From assembly GCF_943734655.1 (NCBI RefSeq), contig NC_071355.1, forward strand, positions 74,795,449 through 74,859,448: a stretch of DNA of 64,000 nucleotides, in the 5' to 3' direction. Below the pieces are notes generated by a model. The model was not told the DNA's origin. It did no database searches and was given only the letters and a program-made list of their open reading frames with translations. The stretch comes from Sabethes cyaneus. Taxonomy: Eukaryota > Arthropoda > Insecta > Diptera > Culicidae. The first letter of the stretch is position 1, and each line of letters starts with the position of its first letter. The position numbers were made by a program, and so were the translations under genes. Shown here piece by piece: positions 36,185-48,467 of the stretch.

Positions 36185-37545
36185 TTACTTCAAAGCACGC
36201 GAAATTTTTAACCACAGAACGGAACAAATGAAAATCAAACACATTAAAAAACGGTTGAAGACGCGAGCCATGCTCGAGAGAGGCTCATTTTGGCCATAAT
36301 TAGTGCGTGAAGCAGGAAGATTGAGAAAGGGGTGAGATCGCAGGGGTCGCCGGCGGATATTGATGTTTAGTTGTTGGAGTATATCTGGGCTGTCGATTTG
36401 AGAATTTAAAATATCAGATATGAACAATGCCCTAGCAACATCTCGTCGTATAGCTAAAGAGTCAAGCCCGATCAGATTACAGCGGTGGTAACGGATAACT
36501 AAGAAGATTTGAAGGATCATCCAAGGGAGAAGGCGTAAGACGTATGGAACAAACTTTCGTTGGATAGACTCAATCCGTTGGATACTGTACGGTGCCCATA
36601 CAACTGCAGCGTATTCTACTATTGACCGCACTAAAGAACAATATAGTGTTTTTAAACATTGGATATTGTTAAGGTGAAATTAGTCGTCATCGATTCTGCC
36701 AATTTCAAAAGCAGTTTATTTGTTTGAAACAAAAATTCTGTCCATGAAAACATATTCGCTGTTTTCAGATTGGCAAGAAGAAGAACCCCACTTTTGGACC
36801 CAAAAACTGCTTCCAAAATTGGGCTTTTCGACGAAAAGTTAATGACTGCTAATTTCCCGTTAAAGCTCTTGGTAAATCTAAATAAAAAGCCTAGATTTTT
36901 CGAGGCTTCGACAGAAATATAGGTCACATGTTCTTTAAAAGATAATTTTGAATCGAGCAGAATTCCCAAGTCTTTTACACATGTTTACCTATTCAAGGAT
37001 GTTCCAAAGACTTTGTAATCATAGCACACAATTGATTTCTTGCATGTAAAATAGTGCACGTCTTGGAGGCATGCAGTACCATTCTACTCGTTGTGCACCA
37101 CTCGGCGAAATTATACAGCTGCGTTTGCAGATAATCAGTGTCTGTATTATTTCTGATAACGGCAAAAAGCTTAAAATCATCAGCATACGATGATTTCATG
37201 CATTTCAAAGCAAAATTGATATCGTTTAAGTAGAGGAGGAATATATACGGGCCTAGATGACTGCCTTGGGGCATACCAGACGTGACGGGGAATGACGAAG
37301 AGATAATGCTACCTACTTTGACGGACATGAAGCGTTCAGTAAGGTATGACTTAAACCAACAGAGCATATTACCGCTTACTCCTAGGTGCTGAAGTTTGGC
37401 GACTGCAATCTGATGATTGCAATCTGCAATCTGATGCAATCTGATTTTTGATTTTATCAAAAGCTGCTGAAAAATCAGCGTAGACAGCGTGAACTTGAAG
37501 ATGTTTCTGCACCGAGTGGGCTATAAAAGATGTGTAATCTAATCT
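36185..37545 (-). pseudogene. Jockey-type LINE reverse transcriptase, frameshifted
   Basis: Reading the minus strand from about 37,545: HLQVHAVYADFSAAFDKIKN (first RT Asp), then a 155-codon frame to 36,993 with HLGVSGNMLCWFKSYLTERF, PVTSGMPQGSHLGPYIFLLY and the catalytic SSYADDFKLF. Next, MGILLDSKLSFKEHV in another frame, then RSIVEYAAVVWAPYSIQRIE through NYGQNEPLSSMARVFNRF to 36,185. The catalytic residues are intact, but the RT is split by frameshifts, and about 200 bp of foreign-looking sequence lies at 36,650-36,850. No endonuclease domain is present. A TAATC run sits at the 5' edge (37,530-37,553). It lies 45 bp from the Helitron 3' end. Confidence 0.85.
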
Positions 37546-38729
37546 AATCTAATCTCATACTAACGCAGCCAATTCTGGAAGGCATCCTGGAAAATGACGA
37601 TTACTTGAATCAATTATTTTTCATCTCAACGGCCAGGCCTACTGCGCAACATGTACCGCAGAGAGAATTCCAAGGAATCAAGTGGAACCAGAAAAAATAC
37701 CTAATTCCATTAAACTGATTGAAATCAAGGGTGTTGAAAAGTGGGTTTCAACGGGGAAGGACTTCCAAAATTATTATTCTCCGACCGGGGGTAAATAAAA
37801 CAAACGTTCCAGTTACAGGTGAATATAATTTTCCTATAGGGCATTAATATAACAAATGCAATTTTACCGATTCATTCGTTCAGGTTATAAGTTTTTAATT
37901 GAAATTTAAATTAATAATATTTAGTTTTTAAAGACTTACGTTTAGTTCCCTTTACTTATAATCTCAGTCGTTTAAGCTTTTCTGATCAGTATTCGGTGCC
38001 AGCGCTATACGTTGCTGGTGTTGTTACTGTAAGTGGCAGCTATAACCTAATTCGCAAGAATAGTCTAAGTTACAGATAAGTTGATTTAATTAATTTTAGT
38101 TTACCGTCTCCAGTAGTGATAAGGACAGCTTTTAGATTTAACAATAGGATACCTTTTTAGCTTAGTCGTAAGTTTCAGGTATTAAATAGTAATTAAATAG
38201 ACCTAGTTTAATTATTCACAAACTAATTGTAGTAAATTCCTTTTGCTGTTTTACACTTAGTTTTCTTTGTTATTGTTTACTCACCGATTTGTGACGCATA
38301 CCTCTCAGTGTACTGTCAATTACGCTACATGATTAACGAAAGGTGCGTTCATGATGGCCAGTGTGGCCAACAAAGGGGAAGAAAGAAAGCGGGGACCTCC
38401 CGTACCAAACGCCTCCCATATACATAGATAATGATTTTATTTACAGTCGTTGGGAGTATCTTTGCTAATAAAGGATAAGTGATACTTCGAAGCCGGACTC
38501 TCATGGATGAACTAATGGCATTTAGACCAGAAGCCAGGCAGCCATTGGCCAAGGATATAGCGCCTTATTTCGCTATCTGAACATAAAATAGTTTGCCAAA
38601 AAAATTAGTTATAATTTATCATATAATACTTGAAAATAAAGTCGTGTGGTTTAATGGTTGCCTAAAACTACATTTGTAAGGTTAGGAACTGAAATCCGCA
38701 CGACCTAGCACCTGTGGTTTTACTTCAAA
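37546..38729. other. Intergenic, nothing recognised
   Basis: AT-rich DNA without domains. AAAGGTGCGTTCATGATGG at about 38,340 resembles the outer word of the Harbinger-type MITE at 26,737, but no partner end was found. Confidence 0.4.
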
Positions 38730-39615
38730 CCGGACACAGACCAGTTCCGTTTTTCTCCTTCTCTGTACCGTTTTTTTTGGTTTTTGGAAAGGGAGAGCCT
38801 TTCGCTTTGTTTTTTTTCTGTCCCGTGTTTCATGTTTCATTGTTATGTTTTTCTTCGTTTCCTGTCTCATTTTTTTCTTATTTTCAGTCCTGTTTTCATT
38901 CGTTTTTTTTTTGTTATTTTTTACTCGTATTCTAACATTTTTATTCTCTTTTTTAATTTTTTTCGTTTCCAGTTTTCATCTCTTTTAGCTCCTCCTAACT
39001 TTAACTTTGATCTCATTTCATTCTTGTTTTTCGTTTTCGTCTGTTTCGTTTTTCATCAGTTTGATGTCTCGTTTTTCCTTCTTTTCTGTCACGTTTTTTC
39101 CATTCCTCTTCGGGTTTCTCTTCTTATTTCCCGTTTTGAGTCTTTTTCTCTTTGGTTTTACTTTGTTATTTAATCCTATTTTTCAATTTTCTTTTTCCCG
39201 TTTCCCATTTTTTGTCATTTTGCCATATTATGTCCAATTTTTCTCCTTTGATATCCAATTTTACCGCGTTTTCCCATTTTCCTCGTTTTTTCTGTCGTTT
39301 ACCTTTCCGTTTCCGTTTGTTCGTTGTTTTCTGTTCTGTATTCCGTTTATTGTCTCGATTAACTTCTTTTCTCTCGTTTTTCCTCTCTTCCGCTGTTTCC
39401 TCTTTTCCTTTTAATTTTCTCTTCATTTCCCGTTCCCGTGTTTTTACTTTATGCGTGTGTTCTGATTTTCTTCTGATCTGTTTTTCGTCTTATATCTTCC
39501 GTTTTAGCTCATTGTCAGACCCGTTCTTTCTCGTTTCATCTCTTGAAATAAGTCAGTTTCTGTCCCGCTTCAATTTTTTTCTTTTTTTCGTCCCTGGTTT
39601 TCGTCTTTTTCGCTT
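38730..39615 (+). repeat. Pyrimidine tract, about 890 bp
   Basis: Third tract of T/C-rich plus-strand sequence with the same loose words (CGTTTTTC, TTTTCTGTC, TCCCGTTTT). Overlapping ORFs of 129-179 codons in several frames are compositional. Confidence 0.9.
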
Positions 39616-39623
39616 CCAAACTA

Positions 39624-40355
39624 CAGTACTGTTCCGGTTATATCAGCTCCATCGTGAGTTTTTGGCTGATATAATTAGAAAACTGATATAGGTAATTGGA
39701 AAAAAAATTTTTTTGCTCAAAATATGCCCCGTTTACTACTAAATTTTGTTCGTTTTATGCATTATTAAAGTGGTCATATTTCTACATATTAGGGTTATTC
39801 AAAAAAAAAAGTTTTAAATACGTACCAAAAATACGATGTCTTTACAAAAGTTGTAGAACATACTAAAATTAGTAACTTTGTCGAATATAGTAACTACCTA
39901 TCTCTTATGGTTGTCGAAATATAATGATTTGTATGTAATTAAGTGCTGTTTACACTTATTAAGCACTTATTAAAATAACTGTAACTTTTGAGGATATAAT
40001 CAGATACTTGCTTTTATAGGTTTTATGTTGTACTTTTATGCGTGAGTTTCTGTCAAATGAAGGGGTTTTTTATACTAAGAAATATTGCCTAAGACACCGT
40101 ATGCGAAAAATCTTGCGTTTCGGTGTAATCTCACGCGATTACGAATTTGCAGCTTGGCTCATTAAGGGTTAAAACGCCTGAAACACTCATTTGGTTGTTC
40201 ATATGAGCTCAAAGGAATCATTAATTAACTTAAAAGGAACAAACCAACAAAATATTTTTGGGGCTGATATAATCGGGAAAAAAGCTGATATAATCAGGAG
40301 TAGATATAATCGGGCATAGATATAATCGGGGGCTGATATAGTCGGAACCATACTG
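39624..40355. mobile_element. 732-bp pogo-type MITE with sub-terminal repeats
   Basis: The left end CAGTACTGTTCCGGTTATAT (then CAGC) and the complement of the right end CAGTATGGTTCCGACTATAT (then CAGC) agree at about 20 of 24 positions. The left flank is TA; the right flank is CA, probably mutated. Just inside the right end, GCTGATATAATCGG-like words occur about five times in tandem, a possible transposase-binding array. No transposase. Confidence 0.75.
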
Positions 40356-40379
40356 CACTTTTCTGTAAACTCCTTCTGT

Positions 40380-40720
40380 TCCGTTTTTCCTCTTAAAGGG
40401 GTAAAGCGTTTGCGTGTCCATATCCAAATTTATGTCTAATTTAATGTCGAATTTCATATTCAATTTCAAATAAAACTTTAAATTCTCGTTTAAGTTCGAT
40501 TTCAAATAAAAGAATTAAATTTCCAGATCAACTTGAAATAACGCTTCAAGTTCAAATGAGTCCAAATTTAAAACCAATTTAATGCTCTGTTTGAGTCCGG
40601 CTTCATGTCCAAATTAAGTTCTATTTTACAGTTTAGTTAATTAAGTCTGATTTCTAGCCCAATTTCAACTTCAATTTTAAATCCAATTGCACCCGAAAGT
40701 CCGGAGTTTTCAACCTAATC
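40380..40720 (-). repeat. Degenerate GAAATTGGACTT-type repeat, fourth block (inverted)
   Basis: Words such as CCAATTTCAA and AATTTCAAATAAAA, the complement of the block at 15,418, ending in CAATTGCACCCGAAAGTC, the complement of that block's start. Confidence 0.65.
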
Positions 40721-42075
40721 TGCCATTATTTTTCCAATAAGTAATAATAGATTCGCCATTCTAAGATTACTCTCCTTGGTAAGGCCAAAACATTCTTTCA
40801 TTTGTTTACGCCTGAGCACGTTAGTGAATGAATATGTTATTCAAATTCAAATGCTGATTGTGCAAGCCTGTAGTCAAATTACACGATAAATAAGTTGCCT
40901 TAAATACCCTAAATTATGTGTTAAATCCATTAAATACGGCGCACATTTCTTAACCAACTGGCAACCATCCATTAAGCCAATTAATAAGTAAATTTGTAGA
41001 ATGTCTCTATGCTGGGGCATAAATGATATTTCGTTACCGAAACGAAACCATTTGTTGACAGGTTATGAAACTAAATCCTTTTACAGCGTTTCGAATGTTG
41101 TCCCGTTAAGATGTTGAAAACTTGCACAGACCATTATGATTTTATGAAAGGGAACTTGTCAACGCAGTTGTTAGTATTTTGTCAATAAAACAAACAGAAA
41201 GAGTGAAGCAAAAAAAAATCAAAACAAAGACCAATTCCCCCTTGAGCAAAAACTAGGCAAGTCGAGCCGCTGGAATTCCGAAGCAAACGCATAGGAAAAG
41301 TGTTAATTAATGGTACATTTGAGGTTAGAAATTGCTTTTTTATTGTTGTCAGCCACGATTGTTTTGCGTCGATTTATGGGGAAAACCGATTTTCCCCCTT
41401 TCGGTGTGCATTTTTTGGAAGACTTTCTTCGGTAGTACGGTTCATGTACAACTCTTACCGCGGTTGACATAGGACACCCTCCGCCGGTGAGGAAACGGCG
41501 CGCGATTCAAGCTGCTGCAACAGCCAGCAAAAGGGTGCACTCACTCTTCGGTGACTGTCGATAAATTTTTAGGTTGAAACGAGGTAAATTGAGAATGAAT
41601 TTGTAACAGAAGTAGCGACATGAAAAAAAACACAACATTTAAAGGGCTGGAACATATTGCGCTCAAATGGCTTTATTTGATCTGTAGAGTTGTTTTTTCT
41701 ATTCATAATGGTCTGGGAAGACATGTGTCAAATCGTAAATAAATTTGTAGCGTTCTATTAAATTGCACTGCACCGCACCGGTCGGTGACGACATGGAGGA
41801 AAGTGAACGTCATTGCTTGTTTAACTTCAATGACGAAAGAAATATCAATGTATTTCATACAAGGTATTGTATTTCGCTTGTTTAGCTGAATTTGTTAGAA
41901 CATTGATTTGTTGTAAAGTTCTGTAGAATTGGTTTAAGAGTAAATCATGGTTGAAAATAGTTGATTTTTACCTTATTTTAAGAAAATAGGAACACAGCAA
42001 ACATCCAAGTGATAAGAGGATCATAGTAATCGAAGCGCAGTGACATAACCTGTAGAAAAACTTGTTTAAATCACG
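40721..42075. promoter_or_regulatory. Upstream region of the RIIa/IQ gene
   Basis: About 1.35 kb without recognisable repeats or ORFs. It must include the promoter and 5' UTR of the 42,076 gene. No TATA box or initiator can be assigned with confidence. Confidence 0.4.
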
Positions 42076-43280
42076 ATGAACTATCTTCTGCACCGTCAGC
42101 GAACTCCGGGGGCGGTGATTCCCGTGTCGGATGAGTTGAAAGAATTGATGAGTGAGTTCAGTCGGGAGGTGCTTCGCAATCAACCGAAGGACGTGATTGG
42201 TTTCATTGCCGACTACCTGGAAGCCAAACTGATACGGCGTGAGAATCAAGTTGTCGCGAATAAAGTCGTTAACAATGTACTGGACATCAGCCTTGATATC
42301 ATCGAATTACTAGAGGAATTCGAATTGAGCAGTGAAACCGCTGAACGGGCAGTCGGAATGATACGGGAGGCCTTTCAGAAGCATTTCAGAATACACACAT
42401 CCGACGAGAAGCTGCGAGAAGCTTTTCGTGAGTCGGAAGTAATGAAGAGACTCGTGGATGAATGTGGCTTTACCGAAGAACAGGCCATTAGGGCAGGAAA
42501 AATCATTGAAAGGTCTTACAAGACATATTATCTACGAAATGTTTACAAAGAGTATTACGGTCCGGCGGTGACGAGCGATTGGCAGGATGCGGCAAAACAT
42601 ACCCTTCAAATTTACGGTGCGAGCGGCGCAACACAAGAGGAAATGGAGCGAGCGGCAGTCAGAATACAAGCAGCATATCGTGGTTATTATACAAAGAAAC
42701 GACAAGAATTAAACAAGAAAGCCGAGCTAATTCAAAAAGCGGTCCGGGATCACCAGGCGAAGCAGGTGGTATCCGGCGTGCTGGAGCAGCTCGTAGATGA
42801 CGTAGTTGATCCAAAGTTCTCTGGTCGCGAGGAAGTTATGCGAATTGTGAATATGGTTCTAAATGATACTGCATGTTCAACAAGCTCGGAAGTGAAAGGG
42901 CTCGATGAGGCTGCCACCAAAATTCAGTCAGTTTTCCGTGGAAAGCAAGCACGAAAAGTATTTTTCGAAAAAACTGATGAAGATGTGATCGAGCGGGAAA
43001 TGAAAATAGTACCATTGGATGCACCAGCCAGTAACATAAACGATGACAACCTTGAAAAGGCGGCCACCTTAGTACAGTCGGTTGCGCGAGGTCATCTAAC
43101 CCGTCAAAAGATGCAGAAGGAGAAAGCCGCCATCCAGATGCAGGTTAGTTCCCAGGAATGTCAATTTTATTTCTCGTCCTAAGATTGAGATACATACCTA
43201 CTTCATTGCAGAGCTTGGCTCGAGGCCACCTTGTACGAAAGCGTCTAGCCGGTCAGTCGCCGCTAGCGAAGGACAAGTAA
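42076..43280 (+). CDS. RIIa-domain, multi-IQ-motif protein (Sp17-like), two exons
   Basis: The 378-residue protein is encoded by exons 42,076-43,143 and 43,212-43,280. The ATG follows an in-frame TAA nine bases upstream. Residues ~14-55 (PVSDELKELMSEFSREVLR, then QPKDVIGFIADYLEAKL) form an RIIa/R2D2 dimerisation-docking fold, which in PKA regulatory subunits and in sperm Sp17, ropporin and CABYR binds A-kinase anchoring proteins. Four IQ calmodulin-binding motifs follow: RIQAAYRGYYTKKR, KIQSVFRGKQARKV, LVQSVARGHLTRQK and, across the splice junction, MQSLARGHLVRKRL. The region between is helical and charged. There is no signal peptide or membrane segment. Family knowledge suggests a flagellar or ciliary scaffold linking PKA-type anchoring with calmodulin; a role in sperm is inference. 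Reading through without splicing would add eleven unrelated residues and lose the last IQ motif. Confidence 0.92.
43144..43211 (+). other. 68-bp intron of the RIIa/IQ gene
   Basis: Donor CAG|GTTAGT and acceptor TTCATTGCAG|AGC, phase 0. Removal joins ...AIQMQ to SLARGHLVRKRL, restoring an IQ motif and giving a stop at 43,278-43,280. The length is normal for insect short introns. Confidence 0.88.
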
Positions 43281-44929
43281 CAAAGTTGCCGCGTCAGTTG
43301 AACGTAGAACCTGCAGCCGTGGTATATCGTGGAAGCTAACAACCAAATTGTCAATAGTTTTCTTGGAATACATAACTTGCCGTAGATTCTCACGCTCCAA
43401 ATGCATGTTTCGAAAGTGATGTTGACGCTACTTGTCGTAATGTTGTATGGAATTTCAGCATACCAGTGACAGAAGAAGATAAAATTTAATGCCCAAACAC
43501 TACATAGTTAATCGCAGCCCCACATCACCGGCCGGCTGACTGGCTGGCTGGACAGAGCAAATACACTGCGTGAACATTTACGGTCATATCTCAAAGAGAT
43601 GACGGCTTTATTTTCTTCATAGAAACCGGGAACAACGGTGTCCTTGTGGGTAGAAGTGTTGCCAATTTTATTCCGTGAACAACTTTAAGTTTCAGATTTA
43701 TTTTCTTTGGTTGGATGACGAGTTACACTGTAGATTTATTATTCCGGATTCACTTCTCTCCGGTTACGTTATGAGAGTGAAATAGCCATAAATAATTTAA
43801 TTACCATTGGCTGAGCAGACCGATGCTTTAAACCTGAATGCTCGTTCGGTGTGAGATGGACTTTTACGACATTTTCTTAGCCTGGCTCGTAAAGATTGCG
43901 TCCGAGCGCTTGTCTCGCGCTTTTGGTGGTGTCTTTTTAATTATTTTCGGTCATTTTTCATACCGGTACCTATATGTGTACGGCAAAAGAATGAGCCGTC
44001 AATTATAGTGCGATATTCGGGTGCTCGGGAGTAGAGTGTAACAACCGAGAAGGCCAAAGGTGGACCCATTTGTCCTCCCGATCCGACGGCAGATTGTTTC
44101 GGGTGTGTAACTACCACACAACTTGGTGACACTTGAAATGTTCGGGGCGATAATACTGCGAAATATGTTCATTGTCCCTGACTAGGCTTTGACGTTTAAT
44201 AGCGAAATAAAAAATATCATTGGCAATAAAATTATATTGTAAGGGTAACAACTATAATATTTTTCTTTCGATATTTGCACAAAAGTACAGACGTTTATTG
44301 GAGTAGTTTGCTCCAGTAGTTTATTGCTGAGAATTTATTTACTGATTAAAGTGTTGGAAAGAATGACTTACTGTAAGTGCGGATTATGTATGTACAAGTA
44401 CGATGAAGTAAATCCAAATACTTCTCAAATTTATTTAGTATTACGACAAACTTTGCAAGACGATCATGGAATCTGGAAATCATAAATCGTAATATAATTT
44501 AAAAATCTTCGTTATTACAAATGTTTTAATTTTTTTTCTCAGTAACACTTTTACCTACCGCGGGCGTTCCATTTTTCCAAAGAAGTTAGGTTCTGTGGGT
44601 CTCAAATGTCAAATTGTCACATCCACTATTTTTTGACACATTGACACTATTACAAATCTTTATCTGAACTAAATACTACATACAACACGTGGTGCCGCCT
44701 GGGGTACGCAACCTCGGTTGTCGTACGCTAACAGGAAAAGGGGCACAGTCAATGAGGTTTGAAAAGATGTGGCAAATGAAGACATACGATGGTATTAGTA
44801 GTGAAAAATCAGAAAACGACGTCAAATTACAAAAACAAACCGCGTTAGACAATGGGGTTTGTTTTTGGAGTTTGACGTCACGCTTCATCGTGATTGGCCG
44901 ATTTACGATTCCACCCATACCATGGTGAA
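43281..44929. other. Downstream intergenic region with an imperfect hairpin
   Basis: No second gene is visible. At 44,818-44,841 and 44,856-44,879 GACGTCAAATTACAAAAACA and its imperfect complement (two mismatches over 24 bp) form an inverted pair around a 14-bp spacer. The ORFs at 44,689-44,928 read across it and are not supported. No canonical AATAAA lies close to the end of the RIIa/IQ gene; the nearest clear one is near 44,205. Confidence 0.45.
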
Positions 44930-44979
44930 ATTTCTTTATTGCACTAACACCATTTAACCAACATTACCCCTGTATATAT

Positions 44980-47303
44980 CACATTGGGGCACAGTGGCTC
45001 CTGCCCACATTAAGATGGCAGCCCCATCAGCGGGATAAGGACCTTAGGTTGACAGCCTACTGTATCGAAACACAAAAACTTAATGAAAACGAAAGAAGAA
45101 ATCTCTCTGGATTATTGGCAACGACCTTGAGCATGAAAACATGGACACGAATTGGAACATGGAATATACTGACCCTTGCCCAGCAGGGCAAGCTTGCAAG
45201 GGAAACTGGCCGCCTGAAACTTGAAATCCTGGGGTTGCGCGAGGCCTGCTAGCCGGGTACTGGCGAACACAAGACATCATTCGGGCAAGACTTGCTCTAC
45301 TCTGGCATACGAGGTGAAAATGCTACTCGAGAAAGAGGAGTTGGATTCCTATTAGAAGCACTTGCAGCCCTAATAAAGTAGGAACCGATAAATGAGCGAA
45401 TAATCGTTGCCAGATTCAGAACACGGGTTAGGAACCTTACAGCAATCCAGTGCTATGCGCCAACAGTTGTTGCCGACCTGCAGGAGAAAGAGAGTTTTTA
45501 CAGCCAGCTGAACAGCGTGGTTGAGAAAATTCTGAAGGAAGACATCCAAATCCACTTGGGCGACAACGCGAAGATTAGCTCAAACAGCGCGGAGCTTGAA
45601 CGCGTCATGGGACGCCTTGGCCTAGGAGAGATGAGCGAAAACGGGGAGTTGTTTATAGAATTCTATGGTAATAACAACATGGACATTGGTGGATCGCTCT
45701 TCCCCCATAGACCAGTACATAAAGTCACGTGGGTTTCCCGCGACGGCCGAACAGAAAACCAAATCGACCCCATCTGCATCAGCTGAAAATAACGAAAGAG
45801 CCTTCTTGAAGTACGCAACAAACGCAGCGCTAATATCGCATCCGACCATCAGAAAGTTGGGTGCCGCTACGATGTCCGCCGATTGGAGAATCCTGAGGTG
45901 AAAAAGGCCTTTGTCGAACAACTTGAATCTCGAGCCTCGGAGTTGCCACCTGGTGGAACCGTCGAACAGCAATGGACCGGCATCAAGAACGCCTTCATCA
46001 CGACCAGTGATGAAACCCTCGACAAAGCGCGCAGCGGGCGGAGGGAGTGTATTTCGGATGAAACTTGGAGGAAGATCGACGAGCAGAGGGAGGCGAAAGC
46101 CAGCATTAAGCGAGCGCGGACCAGATCAGCTGAGACAGCTGCCCGTCAACGATACGCCAAACTGGAGAGGGCTGTTAAACGTGCTTGTAGGCGGGACAAG
46201 AGAGCCTGGACTAACTCCCTAGCCGAACAAGAACAAGAAACCGCCGCCGCCAATGGTGATAACCGTTTGTTGTACGATATTTCTCACCGCCTTAGTGGTG
46301 CCAGAATGAATACAAAGATGCCGCTAAAGGACAGATCTGGTCAGCTACTGACTGACCGTACAGAACAGCTTAAACGATAGACTCCGTGTTTCAAATCTCA
46401 GAGACCCACAGCAGCGTATGTTTACAGTTTGTCGAATTAATCGCGGCAACTTGGAGGCGCCATCGCTGGATGGAATTGTAGCAGCCATCAAGAGTATGAA
46501 ATCCAGTAGAGCGCCAGGGATAGACTATATTTCAGCCGAAATGCTCAAAGCTGACTCATCTTTGTCAGCCCAGATGATGCATCAGCTTTTCAGCAGTATG
46601 TGGGAAACCGTAACTCTTCCGGTAGACTGGATGCAGGGTATATTGGTCAAAGTCCCTAAGAAAGGAGATCTAACTGAATGCGGTAACTTGCGTGGCATCA
46701 CGTTGCTCTGTATTACTCTCAAAGTACTATAAGGTAATCCTCAACCGGACCCAGGAGAAGATCGACGCTTCTCTCCCGCGGCAGCAAGCTGGATTCCATG
46801 CTGGCCGATCATGTGTAGATCATATCATGTGTAGATCATAATTCAAACTTTTAATCCGTACTGCTGTATGCCTGCGAAATGTGGTGATTCTCAGCGGACA
46901 GACAACGCAAAAACTGCAGGTATTCATTAACCGGTGTCAGCGATATATCATTCGTGCCTGGTAGCCTGACAACTGGATATCCATTGAGGAACTCCATCGT
47001 TGGTTTCATCAACGACCGATAGCCACAGAAATTCGTGAACGTAGGTGGAAGTGGATCGGACACACCTTGAGGAAACGAGCGAACAGGTCTGCAGAGAAGC
47101 ACTCGACTGGAATCCACAAGGACAGCGTAGAAGAGGCAGACCCAGAGGCTCATGGCAGCTTAGCCAACAACATCCGGGCTGTAAACGAGAACCTGTCCTG
47201 GTGACAGGTAAAAGCCTTGGCGGGTAACCGTCAGCAGTGGAGATCTCTGATTTCATCCCTTTGTTCTGCCGGACCGGCGGACATGGACACATAAGTAAAT
47301 AAG
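44980..47303 (+). pseudogene. Non-LTR retrotransposon with APE endonuclease and RT, internally deleted
   Basis: From 45,133 the endonuclease begins MKTWTRIGTWNILTLAQQGK and is interrupted by a TAG near 45,250. It resumes with PGTGEHKTSFGQDLLYSGIR, IQIHLGDNAKISSNSAELER (GDxN motif, one residue short) and HKVTWVSRDGRTENQIDPIC, where the usual catalytic IDHI has become IDPI. A linker frame (45,883-46,380) and the RT fingers follow, with SSRAPGIDYISAEMLK and VPKKGDLTECGNLRGITLL. At about 46,805-46,850 the rest of the palm, including the catalytic Asp pair, is deleted across a short GTGTAGATCAT duplication. The C-terminus resumes with VFINRCQRYII and RRWKWIGHTLRKRANEQ. It ends near an AAGTAAATAAG tail. 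Confidence 0.85.
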
Positions 47304-47590
47304 GCCAACCTGTACAACAAGGCCCGACTATGACAACATTTTTTGTCTTCTCGTAAACGTATAAATAAACGTATCGTATAAATTTATTATTTTTCAAGCA
47401 ATCAGTTTAAAATTTTCCAGAAATGTAGTTTATTCTTAGAATATTCCAACGATGTATTTAGATTTTCGTTATTCGTTTTGAAACGGAATTTATGGGCAAA
47501 TGCTAAAAGGCGGCCCAACCACGACGGTATTCTCCTAGTTTTTTTGTACTGATGGTTAAGTTACTAGGAAAAATAAATTCATGTCAGAAG
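47304..47590. other. Spacer, nothing recognised
   Basis: AT-rich spacer between two LINE relics. Confidence 0.4.
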
Positions 47591-48467
47591 AATCAGCCCT
47601 TCCAATCTACGTCTACCTAGAAGGATCAGCTGAAACTTTTGAATGTCTTGGGACCTGGCTAAGCATTATTCAGTCATGGCCGAGATTCTGAAAGTGTGGC
47701 CAAACAACTTGCGTGAAAATCAGTCTCAAGTCGCAAGCTTACAAACAAGATCGCTGCTTGTGAGTTCTTTGCGCGGAAATACCGTGTGTACATTCCTGTC
47801 TGCGTACTGGAGGTTGGCGATCAGAAGCAGGACAGAGATCGTGAAGTGCTAGAGCAACTACAGTAGTCCCCCGAATAACGCGGTTCCGAATAAGAACGTT
47901 TCCGATAAGGACGGCCTCGAGTGATTCCATTAACGCGGCCGAACGTCCCTATTGGTGTCTACGTAGCGTATGGAAATTGACTTAGTTGATTCCAACATGG
48001 AATAACTCCGTACAGAAGGTTGGTGTCTTCGACAAAGTTGTTCAGTACATCGACGGGTTTACATTGGATTATAGTATTGCGGAGTTGTCTCACTATGTAG
48101 CGCTAGTGTATATTTAATATTCTTATACAGGCTGTATCTTGCGCAGCTGATTATGTAGAAAGTTGTGGTCTCCGGGAAGGTTACTCAAATGACTGTCAAC
48201 TTCAAGATGACATGGAAAATAGCGCAAAACTGACTCACTACATGGTGCTAGTGTATCTTATATATAAAAATGGAGTTCTGTCTGTCTGTCTGTCGGGATG
48301 TTCCTTAAAGAATCAAAAACTACTGAACCAATCGGCGTGAAAATTTGCATATAGAGGATTTTGGGGCCAGGTAAGGTTTTAGTGATGGTTAGAGACCTCA
48401 CCCCCCACTAAGAGGGGGGGCTCCCATACAAATGAAACACAAATTACTGCATAACTCGAGAACTAAT

